Shown here piece by piece: positions 1 through 7,305 of a stretch of DNA of 64,000 bases. The DNA comes from Desulfatitalea sp. BRH_c12. GTDB lineage: Bacteria > Desulfobacterota > Desulfobacteria > Desulfobacterales > Desulfosarcinaceae. Within the stretch, counting starts at the first letter, position 1; each line of letters begins with the position of its first letter. The notes under the pieces were generated by a model. The model ran no database searches. It was not told where the DNA came from and saw nothing but the letters and a program-made list of their open reading frames with translations. Both the position numbers and the translations under genes were made by a program. The stretch lies in NCBI GenBank assembly GCA_000961655.1, contig LADR01000008.1, positions 310,001 through 374,000 on the forward strand, written 5' to 3'.

Positions 1-914
1 GCATAGACAAACAGAATAAAAAAACACGGCAGCAGCAAAAATGCATACAATACATTGGACTGATTCCACAACCCCAGGGCCAGCATGGGGTCCTTTTTTA
101 TCCGGCCGGCCATCTCCGGAAAGATGACGTAGGTCACCGATTGGGTGATAATGTTCAACAGAGGAATCTTCTGGCTGCCGATGGCGTATATTGCCAAAGC
201 CGCCGCACCCAGCTTGGCCGAGATGATCACGTTGCTCAAATTGGTGTTGAATTGTCCGATCACCGCGGCGAAGCCCAACGGCAGAATGTAGTACAACTGT
301 TGTTTCAGCAGATGACGATCGATTCGCACCCCCAGCAAACGGTTTTTGAGCAGGTAAGCGACAGTGAAAATGGTTTTGGCGACTTCGAGCATGATCAGCA
401 GATAGATGATGCGCAGCACGTCATTGGTGCGATAGGCCACCCATATCAGGGTTCCGGTGCGGATGATGATATTGGCGCTGGTCCAATAGAGCACATGGTC
501 GGAGCGTTTCCTGGCCAGCAGCAATGTGTCCAGCAGATCGATATTCTGGTAGCAGAAAATATACAGCATCAGCCAAAATATGAAATTGTAGGTTGTCAGG
601 TTGCCGATTTGATTTCGCAAGAAGTAGATGGCCGTGATGCCGATCAGGCTGAAAGCGAATAATAGAAAAGTCGTATTGGTCACCAACTTTTTCTCATTCG
701 CGGGATCGACCGAAATGAAGTACATCAGGTTGCCTTTGACCCCGAAACTGATAAAGGACAAGGATATCGCCGAATAGACCAAAAATTCTCTGTACTGCCC
801 GAAGGTGGTTTTGTCGAGCAGGCGCACCAGGAATATCGGGCTCATGAATTGCACGGCGAAGTTAAATAACTGGGAAATGGCAAGAATGAAGGTCCTTTGT
901 GTCATGGATGCCAT
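1..914 (-). CDS. Wzx-like polysaccharide flippase, C-terminus cut by window edge
   Basis: The reading frame is open from an ATG at 914 to the left edge of the window, giving about 304 residues. It encodes a polytopic membrane protein beginning MASMTQRTFILAISQLFNFA, with repeated hydrophobic helices separated by short basic loops. Segments such as SPIFLVRLLDKTTFGQYREF and LGAAALAIYAIGSQKIP are typical of MATE-fold oligosaccharide or lipid-linked polysaccharide flippases (Wzx/RfbX group), which move undecaprenyl-linked sugars across the inner membrane. An AAAGGA ribosome site lies just before ATG 914; a second in-frame ATG is at 905. It starts 12 bp after the TonB receptor stop on the same strand, so the two may be co-transcribed. 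The substrate cannot be told, and the rest of the presumed polysaccharide locus lies outside the window. Confidence 0.75.
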   Translation of the reverse strand, partial: MASMTQRTFILAISQLFNFAVQFMSPIFLVRLLDKTTFGQYREFLVYSAISLSFISFGVKGNLMYFISVDPANEKKLVTNTTFLLFAFSLIGITAIYFLRNQIGNLTTYNFIFWLMLYIFCYQNIDLLDTLLLARKRSDHVLYWTSANIIIRTGTLIWVAYRTNDVLRIIYLLIMLEVAKTIFTVAYLLKNRLLGVRIDRHLLKQQLYYILPLGFAAVIGQFNTNLSNVIISAKLGAAALAIYAIGSQKIPLLNIITQSVTYVIFPEMAGRIKKDPMLALGLWNQSNVLYAFLLLPCFFILFVY

Positions 915-925
915 GCGCCGTTCCT

Positions 926-3070
926 TTACTGCCATTCATGCGCGAGCGCGATACCGCCATAGACGTTGACGGGAGGCGCGGGTTCGAAGTAACGGCCGCC
1001 GGCGGCATTGATGCGCACGTTGCCATTGTATTCGGCATCGAAGAGGTTGCGCACACCCACAAAGGGTTCAATGCGCCAATGGGTCCACTGTTTTATGAAC
1101 CCTGTGCGCAGATCGACCACGGTGTAGTGGTCATTGCTGAGCGTATTTTCGTCATCCACATAAAAACGTCCGATGTACCCGGCGCTGGCGGCTGCGTAGA
1201 TACCGGAAGCGTGCCGATACACGAGTTCATTCCAAATCTGATGGCGGGGCAGACCGGGCACATCATTGCCATCCAGATCGCGCGCGTCTTTGCGGTAGTT
1301 TTCGAATTGAGCGTCCAGGTAAGTATAGGCCAGATGAAATTCCCAGTCGCGCAGGAACTTGTGGGTCCATTCGATCTCCGCCCCGATCCGCCGTGACTCG
1401 CCGGCATTGCGATAGAAGACCCGATCGGTGGCATCGCGGAAAGCGATCAATTCGTCTTCGAGGCGAATATAAAAAACAGCCGCCTGCACGGACGTGCTGC
1501 GATTGATGTCGCGACGCAGACCGATTTCGTAATTGGTCGCGCGTTGCGGTTCGATCTCCGGGTTGATGCCGCCCCCACCGTCGGGCCGATTGACCACTTC
1601 GGTGCTGGTCGGTGTCTCAAAAGATTGCGCGATGTTGGCATACAGGCGCAAATCCGGCAGTGGGGCGAGAATCCATCCCAAACGGCCGGTGAACTGGTCG
1701 AAGACCCTGGATCCCGAATCGTCGCCATCGGCCAGGAAGCGATCGTCTATCCGAAAGCGCACGCGATCGTAGCGCCCGCCTAAAACCAGCGAAAGATCGT
1801 GTGTGAGGCTGACCTCATCCTGCAGATAAACCCCCAGCGCGGTAACCGCTTCATCTTGCGACAGCAGCATGGTGTCGCCTGGCCGGCCGCCCACATTATC
1901 GAAATTGTTGCGATCGTCGGCTTGGTGTTGCAGATCGATTCCGGCCACCATGCGATGTGCATGGCCGGCCAGCGTCGCGCTCGCGTCGTATTGGACGCGG
2001 CCGCCGGTCACCTGCCGGTCCAATTCGATAAAGCGAAAGGGGATCGCGTTTTCAAGATCGCGCTGGCTGGCATACCCTGCAACTTCAAGATTGTGGCGGG
2101 GACGAAGCGCACGGCGATACACAAGGCCGATGCGTTCATCGTTGAATTCCTCACCGGTATTGTACAACAGGCTCAAAGGGGCCGCCTGCGACGGGTCGGA
2201 GCGCACCTGTTCGGCCGTCAGTCCTCCGGGGTCCTGGGCCTGGGGGGCGTCAACCGTGTTCACAAGCAGGGTAAGGTCGGAGACATCATCGATATCGAAG
2301 CGCAGCTTGCCGCTGAAAAGCGTGTTTTCAGCCTGGCTGTGCGCGCGGTATCCGTCATTGCGCAGATGGGACAAGGTGGCGAACCCATTGTAGCGCCCGG
2401 TCTGTCCGCCGCCTTGCAGGACATATTTTTCCAGACCGTAGGCGCCGATCACTGTTTTAGCCGCCATGAACGGGTGCAGCGGAGCGTCCTGGGTGACAAT
2501 CGTGATGACCCCCCCGGATGCATTGCCGTAAAGCGCGGATATCGGACCGCGCATGACTTCGATATGCCCAATGGCGCTCGGGTCGATGGCCTCGAGGGGT
2601 GTTTGACCATCGGGCAGCGTTTGGGGGATCCCGTCGACGTAGATCTGGATGCCGCGCACTCCGAAAGCCGAGCGTGCGCCAAATCCGCGCATGGATATGC
2701 GCAGATCCTGGGCGAAGTTGTGTTCGTTTTGAACGTACAGACCGGGTACACGCCGGAGTGCGTCATCCAGTTTGACGGCCGGGCGCCCCTGTTGGATATC
2801 CGCATTATCGATGACGCTGACCGCCGCCGGCACGCGGCTGATCTCGGAAGCGATGCGCGGGGCGGTGACAACCACCGGCGCCAGCTCGGTTGCCGCCGGG
2901 GCAGCCTCCGTGCCAGTTCCGGAAGGCGCCCGCGCATCGCCCGGGATGTTCTCGGCCCAAGCCTCACCCGTCATCAGAAAGAAATGCGTCATGATGGCGA
3001 GAATGCCCAAGATGCGCGGCCAGGTGGATGCAAAAATAATGGCTCTTCCCATCTGCTGTAAGGCATCCAT
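926..3070 (-). CDS. TonB-dependent outer-membrane receptor, YncD/PqqU-like
   Basis: About 714 residues from the preferred ATG at 3070; an in-frame ATG at 3118 exists but lacks a ribosome site. A hydrophobic signal segment ends near GEAWA. A plug domain follows, starting at LAPVVVTAPR and containing RGFGARSAFGVRGIQIYVDG and RGPISALYGNASGGV. The rest is a large beta-barrel ending in an aromatic-containing tail (ALAHEWQ). The plug closely resembles Escherichia coli YncD (PqqU), whose established role is pyrroloquinoline quinone uptake; other members of the superfamily import siderophores. The substrate here is therefore inference. No ExbB, ExbD or TonB gene is in the window, and no ferric-uptake operator was recognised upstream. 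Confidence 0.85.
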   Translation of the reverse strand: MDALQQMGRAIIFASTWPRILGILAIMTHFFLMTGEAWAENIPGDARAPSGTGTEAAPAATELAPVVVTAPRIASEISRVPAAVSVIDNADIQQGRPAVKLDDALRRVPGLYVQNEHNFAQDLRISMRGFGARSAFGVRGIQIYVDGIPQTLPDGQTPLEAIDPSAIGHIEVMRGPISALYGNASGGVITIVTQDAPLHPFMAAKTVIGAYGLEKYVLQGGGQTGRYNGFATLSHLRNDGYRAHSQAENTLFSGKLRFDIDDVSDLTLLVNTVDAPQAQDPGGLTAEQVRSDPSQAAPLSLLYNTGEEFNDERIGLVYRRALRPRHNLEVAGYASQRDLENAIPFRFIELDRQVTGGRVQYDASATLAGHAHRMVAGIDLQHQADDRNNFDNVGGRPGDTMLLSQDEAVTALGVYLQDEVSLTHDLSLVLGGRYDRVRFRIDDRFLADGDDSGSRVFDQFTGRLGWILAPLPDLRLYANIAQSFETPTSTEVVNRPDGGGGINPEIEPQRATNYEIGLRRDINRSTSVQAAVFYIRLEDELIAFRDATDRVFYRNAGESRRIGAEIEWTHKFLRDWEFHLAYTYLDAQFENYRKDARDLDGNDVPGLPRHQIWNELVYRHASGIYAAASAGYIGRFYVDDENTLSNDHYTVVDLRTGFIKQWTHWRIEPFVGVRNLFDAEYNGNVRINAAGGRYFEPAPPVNVYGGIALAHEWQ

Positions 3071-3221
3071 TGCGTGTTCCGTTTGTGGGTTATTGTAAAA
3101 AGGAACGACAGCATCCATTGATGCGCGAGGGCAAATTCTTACTTTTTAAGGTATCCGCAGAATTTGCGTTATGGGGTGAACGCTTTAAATTCACATGGGG
3201 ACAACAGTAGCGTGGTCCGGC

Positions 3222-4088
3222 TCACGATTTGGAGGAGGGCCGCGATTTCCGAGTTTCCTTCAAACCGACGCTGCGTTTGAGAATCTCCATCAAATCTATG
3301 ACATTGTTTTCTTCCTCAGTGTCATCGGCAACATCCGCGCGGTCCTTTATCGAGAGCACGCTTGCGCCTTGTTCACGTTTTTTACGGACAACATCCAGAA
3401 GGCGTGGCGTGTATGGATCGGCCAGTTCGGTGGCGTCAAAATCGGCGGCGGCGGCGCGGATTTCAGCGGTCATGCGTTCAATCAAAGGCGCCGGGGCGTT
3501 GTCCGGTTCTGCCAGGCCGATATCCTGGGGCAAGCGGATCTCGTCGGCGAAACGCAGGGTTTCAGCGCGCAAGATGCCGTTCGCGGATAATATGGCCACC
3601 AGGTATTCTTTGCCGCGCATGACGAATGTGGCAATGCCGGCGCGATCGGACGCTTCCATAGCCGCCGCCAGAAGGCGATAGGGCTTGATCGTGTCACCGG
3701 TCGGTGCCAGGAAATAGGCCCGCTCGAAATAGGACGGATCAATCTGCGCGACCGGTACGAAAAGGCGCAGATCGATCTCCCTGCTGCGCTTGGGCGCCAG
3801 TGCTGCCAGTTCGTCATCAGTGATGACGACATAGTGTCCCTTCTCGATTTCATAACCGCGTACGATCTCCTCCGGTTCGAGCAGGCGATCTTCTTCGGAA
3901 CAGTAGTAGCGGCGCCGCAAGGGGGTGCCGTCCGGTGCCAGCATGCGCAGGGAAGCGCGCGTGGAACGCTGTGCCGGCAACAAGGTGACCGGCACGCTGA
4001 CCAGACCGAAGGTGATCGTTCCGGACCAGATTGAAAATCCGCGCGCGGATGATGGTTCATGCTCGGGCAATTTTACGTTTCTCCTCAT
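3222..4088 (-). CDS. ku: Ku DNA end-binding protein, second of an adjacent pair
   Basis: About 288 residues. The Ku core begins at ARGFSIWSGTITFGLVSVPV and includes the RRYYCSEEDRLLEPEEIVRGYEI region, the IDPSYFERAYFLAPTG region and FVMRGKEYLVAI. Bacterial Ku is a homodimeric ring that binds double-strand DNA ends and recruits LigD for non-homologous end joining. The C-terminal tail is basic and variable (RKSRPSSKS), as usual. The ATG at 4088 overlaps the end of the upstream Ku gene by 32 bp and has no clear ribosome site. A TTG at 4070, preceded by GAGGAG, is a plausible true start. Tight coupling to the upstream paralogue suggests joint translation, possibly for a heterodimer. A matching ligD is at 52854. 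Confidence 0.93.
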   Translation of the reverse strand: MRRNVKLPEHEPSSARGFSIWSGTITFGLVSVPVTLLPAQRSTRASLRMLAPDGTPLRRRYYCSEEDRLLEPEEIVRGYEIEKGHYVVITDDELAALAPKRSREIDLRLFVPVAQIDPSYFERAYFLAPTGDTIKPYRLLAAAMEASDRAGIATFVMRGKEYLVAILSANGILRAETLRFADEIRLPQDIGLAEPDNAPAPLIERMTAEIRAAAADFDATELADPYTPRLLDVVRKKREQGASVLSIKDRADVADDTEEENNVIDLMEILKRSVGLKETRKSRPSSKS

Positions 4089-4854
4089 GGGCGTTTTTGA
4101 TGCTCTGCTTCAGCATGTCGGCCAAAGAGATGACTGGCGACGGGCGCAGCTCGGCCTTCGGAAAAGAGGGCGTTTCGCCCCTCGCCTTGGTCATCACCAA
4201 TGCGCGGACCCGTTCGGTATAGTCGTCCTTGAAAGCTTGCGGATCGAATTTATCTTCAAGCGCTTCGACCAACTGTTGGGCCATGCGCAATTCAGGGCGC
4301 GTCAACTCCCGGGATTGCGGTGCCTGCAGGTCGGATACGTCCACGATGTCATCTGCGTGGCGCAACGTCATCATTTTCAGGTAACCGCTGGCCGCGTTCA
4401 GAGCGCCGAAGTAGGCCTTCTTGCGCATCGTCCAGCGCGCAACACCTGCCAGGCGCTGTTCGCGCAGGGCCAGAACAAAAGCTGCATAGACCTCGTTTTT
4501 TCCGTCCGGTCCCAGGTAATAGGGCCGGTCGAACCATTGGTGGCTGATCTGCTCCGGGCGTACGAAGCGGGTTATGCTGATCTCACGGCTATCCGGTGGT
4601 TCCAGGACCTTTAGATCCGCATCATCCAGAAGGATCATTTCGCCCGGTTCGATTTCGTACCCGCGGCGGACCTCGTCGGAGGCAACAGGCTGTCCGGTAT
4701 CCGGATGTACCATTTTTTGCTGGACAGGCGCGTGATCCGCGCGATGCAGCAATCGGAAGTGGACCTTGCGGTCTGAAACCCCTGCATAGAATTTAATGGG
4801 CACGCTGATGCTGCCGAAGCGGATCACGCCCTTCCACATCGCCCTGGCTGGCAT
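4057..4854 (-). CDS. ku: Ku DNA end-binding protein, first of an adjacent pair
   Basis: 265 residues with a good GGAGG ribosome site nine bases before the ATG at 4854. The N-terminus (ARAMWKGVIRFGSISVPIKF) and the central EVRRGYEIEPGEMILLDDAD, HQWFDRPYYLGPDG and WTMRKKAYFGAL segments match the bacterial Ku core fold. It is clearly diverged from the downstream Ku. The C-terminal part is charged and predicted helical (SLADMLKQSIKNAHEEKRK), the region that contacts LigD and DNA in this family. It is the promoter-proximal member of a two-gene unit. Genomes with two Ku genes are known (rhizobia, for example), where the paralogues can have separate or joint roles. Which applies here cannot be told. 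Confidence 0.94.
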   Translation of the reverse strand: MPARAMWKGVIRFGSISVPIKFYAGVSDRKVHFRLLHRADHAPVQQKMVHPDTGQPVASDEVRRGYEIEPGEMILLDDADLKVLEPPDSREISITRFVRPEQISHQWFDRPYYLGPDGKNEVYAAFVLALREQRLAGVARWTMRKKAYFGALNAASGYLKMMTLRHADDIVDVSDLQAPQSRELTRPELRMAQQLVEALEDKFDPQAFKDDYTERVRALVMTKARGETPSFPKAELRPSPVISLADMLKQSIKNAHEEKRKIARA

Positions 4855-5246
4855 GCGGATTTACCTCCATAGCAATTAATCTCACCTTCGGTGCTCACAG
4901 GCGATCCCCCACGGATCACCTCCTTCGTACCAATTCCGAAGTCAGCTGATCGTTGCGCATCGCACGATGGTGCGCACCGGCATAAATTTAGTTGCAAAAA
5001 CCGACTCAGCAACTCTCTCCGGGTTCTTTACAGTCCTTGCGCCTCGCGAATAAGCGATGGCCATTACGAAACGTGTATTTGTTTTGATGCGTTGGCATTT
5101 CCGGGATCACCGGGGATTGAAACCGATTTCGATATACTGAGTAAGCTCGGCTTAAAGGGGGTGGGGTCTGTATTTTGCCACAGATCCGGAGTTCTTATCT
5201 TTCAGTTTGTCAATCAACTGCTTTAACAAGAAAAGGAGGAATATTC
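4855..5246. other. Intergenic region between divergent ku and DUF2892 genes
   Basis: No convincing gene is seen in these 392 bases. The region must hold the promoters for the leftward Ku pair and the rightward DUF2892 gene, but no consensus pair stands out. A short stretch around 4901-4945 (GATCCCCCACGGATCACCTC, then a CGTACCAATTCCGAAG segment) resembles the right end of the palindromic repeat at 20724-20903 and may be a decayed fragment of it. Confidence 0.5.
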
Positions 5247-5720
5247 ATGATTCCTGACGCCAGGACCCGCGTTGTGCTGCATACTTCGGATTCATCCCAA
5301 CGTAAAATCAAACAACGCATGCAAGCCGATATTCAGTATTACCAGCAAGCCGGACCGGAGGCCATTGAGGAGCGCCTCAAGGAATTGGACGGTGAATGGG
5401 ATATTGAACGAACCTTGGAAGCCAATGCCGCTGCATTGTCTTTAGTGAGCTTTATTCTGGGCAGCAAAGTGCATCCCCGGTTCTATTGGTTGTCGGCCGG
5501 GGTGGCAGGGTTTCTGCTGCAGCATGCCATTCAGGGATGGTGCCCGCCACTGCCGTTTTTCCGGCGTATGGGCATCCGTACCACCGAAGAAATAGACGCT
5601 GAACGGTTCGCCCTGAAAATGATCCGTGGGGATTTCAAAAAGCTACAGCAATCCACCGAAACCGGTTTTGTGGATGTGGCGGATATGACAACTTTGTTGG
5701 AAGCCGCAAAACTGGCATAG
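5247..5720 (+). CDS. DUF2892 (YgaP-like) membrane protein
   Basis: 157 residues from an ATG preceded by a strong AAAAGGAGGA ribosome site; an upstream in-frame extension to 5175 has none. The first 75 residues are soluble and charged. A hydrophobic hairpin follows (ALSLVSFILGSKV and WLSAGVAGFLLQHAIQGWCP). The G-W-C-P motif at the end of the second helix is typical of the small YgaP-type transmembrane domain (DUF2892). That domain occurs alone or fused to rhodanese and anchors proteins in the inner membrane. Here it is fused to an uncharacterised N-terminal region and a short C-terminal tail (TTEEIDAERFALKMIRGDF). The function is unknown; the location next to stress genes is only suggestive. 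Confidence 0.72.
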   Translation: MIPDARTRVVLHTSDSSQRKIKQRMQADIQYYQQAGPEAIEERLKELDGEWDIERTLEANAAALSLVSFILGSKVHPRFYWLSAGVAGFLLQHAIQGWCPPLPFFRRMGIRTTEEIDAERFALKMIRGDFKKLQQSTETGFVDVADMTTLLEAAKLA

Positions 5721-6040
5721 TTGATTCTCAAAGATTCGTGAGGCCCTAAATAAAGGATGCATACTGTCGGGATACAATGCTGACCCTATGTACGCGTATG
5801 GCTTGGGACCCTAATGTTACGCGTAAGGTGTTTCGCTTCTTCCAGTCGGCCCGCGCATCGAGTGAATCGTCTCGAACATTCACAGTCTCGAACATTCACA
5901 AAAGAACCGCTTTGGGCCGTGTCCATGAGGGGCATACCAGGATCGTATTCATTTCGTTCCGGTTTGCAGCTCCTGCGCTGCAGGTAAGGGCCTGATGTAA
6001 AAGTAAGTTATCAACGAGTGTTTTGCGAAAGGAGATTAAC
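5721..6040 (+). other. Intergenic region upstream of the three-gene stress operon
   Basis: This stretch holds no supported gene. The frame at 5777-5995 is open but low in complexity, has no ribosome site and resembles nothing known. A short duplicated phrase (GAACATTCACA) occurs at 5874-5898. The region probably contains the promoter for the genes from 6041 onward. Confidence 0.4.
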
Positions 6041-6850
6041 ATGAGCATGGAAAAGGATAAAACCAATCTGCAAACCGAACCGGTGGAAGACGAAAAAAAA
6101 TCCTCTTCAAGCAGCCAGCCAGAGACGGGAGGCGTGGGTCACAGAAGCGCTTTTTCCGAAAGCCAACCAACGATGGCGGGCCGGGGAGACAAGAGCATCG
6201 CGGGCGGTTCCACCGGTGGCCGTGATCCCGGAGGCATTGGGCGCGGCAGTTCGTTTTCAACAGACCCCCCTAAAATGGAAGGCCGCCCGGAGGTACAAGG
6301 TTTTGCGGAAAGTGACAAAAGCCATGAGAAAACCCGCCTATCGGATCCCGGAGGGGTGGGCCACACGAGTCGATTTTCAGAGAGCCAGCCAGAGATGGCC
6401 GGCAGGGATGATACGCAGAGTTATGCAGCTGGGAGAGTGACGCCCGGAACGGAAGGTATGCACGAAGGGGAAGGCAAGCACCGTATCGAAGAGATGCAGG
6501 AAAAGCTGTCTTTCCGAGGTGAAAAAGTCAAACAGGAAACACAGAAACGTGTCATTCCATTTCTTTCGAGTCGCAAAGAGAGATTGGTAGAGCAATTGAA
6601 CGATACTGCCGGCGCCTTGCGCGAAACAGGGGCCCAAATGGACGAGAGCAACCGAAGTGCGGACCTGGTCCGGATGTCTGCCAAAAAAATCGAACAGTTA
6701 GGTGGATATCTGGGATCCCGCGAGATCGACGACATCGTGGACGATCTCCAGCAATATGCACGCAGCAAGCCCTGGATGATCATGGGGGGCGCTTTTGTAC
6801 TCGGTATTGCCGCCGCCAGATTTATCAAGGCGGGTGGGCGCCAGCATTGA
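6041..6850 (+). CDS. Repeat-containing, C-terminally anchored hypothetical protein
   Basis: 269 residues, starting at an ATG after AAAGGAG. The N-terminal half is hydrophilic and low in complexity, with three degenerate repeats near residues 30-50, 64-84 and 104-124. Their consensus is G-G-V/I-G-x-x-S-x-F-S, then P-x-M-x-G-R. A coiled-coil-prone region follows (REKQETQ to RSADLVRMSAKKIEQ), and the protein ends in one transmembrane segment (KPWMIMGGAFVLGIAAARFI). The C-terminal layout resembles membrane-anchored YqjD/ElaB-type or DUF3618-associated proteins. The two downstream genes are a holin-X-like membrane protein and a DUF3618 protein, so the three probably form an envelope-stress operon. 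The function is not known. Confidence 0.7.
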   Translation: MSMEKDKTNLQTEPVEDEKKSSSSSQPETGGVGHRSAFSESQPTMAGRGDKSIAGGSTGGRDPGGIGRGSSFSTDPPKMEGRPEVQGFAESDKSHEKTRLSDPGGVGHTSRFSESQPEMAGRDDTQSYAAGRVTPGTEGMHEGEGKHRIEEMQEKLSFRGEKVKQETQKRVIPFLSSRKERLVEQLNDTAGALRETGAQMDESNRSADLVRMSAKKIEQLGGYLGSREIDDIVDDLQQYARSKPWMIMGGAFVLGIAAARFIKAGGRQH

Positions 6851-6882
6851 TATGGCGATCTGGCTGAAAATAAGGAGTGATC

Positions 6883-7305
6883 ATGCAAAGACAATTTCAT
6901 AGGGAGTATGGCACCTTCGAGCAAGAGGACCAACGTTCGCTGGGCGAACTGTTTTCTGATTTGACCAATCAGGTGACCACGTTGATGCGCAAGGAGATTG
7001 AGTTGGCGCGCATCGAAATGACTCAGAAGGCATCCAGTATGGCCAAGGATGCCGTATTGATAAGTGCTGGTGGCGTGCTTTTGTACGCCGGTCTGCTGGT
7101 TTTGTTGGGAGCCGCATCGATTGGATTAGCGACATGGATGCCACTATGGCTGTCCACCTTAATCGTGGCAGTGGTCGTGTTAGCGATCGGGGGCACGTGC
7201 TTAATGGTCGGCAAAAACCGCTTGCGCAGCAAGGATCTTAAACCTGAGCAGGCGATCATTTCGCTCAAGGAGAATAAAAAATGGATAAAACAGCAGACGA
7301 CGTAG
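6883..7305 (+). CDS. Putative phage holin / holin-X superfamily (YqjE-like) membrane protein
   Basis: 140 residues from ATG 6883, five bases after AAGGAG; a GTG at 6877 lies inside the ribosome site and is unlikely. The cytoplasmic N-terminus SLGELFSDLTNQVTTLMRKE leads into two hydrophobic segments (ISAGGVLLYAGLLVLLGAAS and LSTLIVAVVVLAIGGTCLMV). This is the layout of the PF07332-type family, named after holins but usually chromosomal and unrelated to lysis. Such proteins often sit beside DUF3618 genes, as here, where the downstream gene overlaps by 25 bp. The role is probably inner-membrane organisation or stress, by association only. Confidence 0.75.
   Translation: MQRQFHREYGTFEQEDQRSLGELFSDLTNQVTTLMRKEIELARIEMTQKASSMAKDAVLISAGGVLLYAGLLVLLGAASIGLATWMPLWLSTLIVAVVVLAIGGTCLMVGKNRLRSKDLKPEQAIISLKENKKWIKQQTT

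Noticed and set aside
1799-3061. A long plus-strand open frame of 420 codons opposite the TonB receptor
   Set aside because: It is an antisense shadow caused by GC-rich codon use; the minus-strand product has clear TonB receptor motifs and the plus frame resembles nothing.
5777-5995. A 72-codon frame before the repeat-protein gene
   Set aside because: It has no ribosome site, low complexity and no similarity to any family I recognise.
6883-7305. Prophage holin
   Set aside because: No phage genes are nearby; the family is typically chromosomal and the flanking DUF3618 gene matches its usual neighbourhood.
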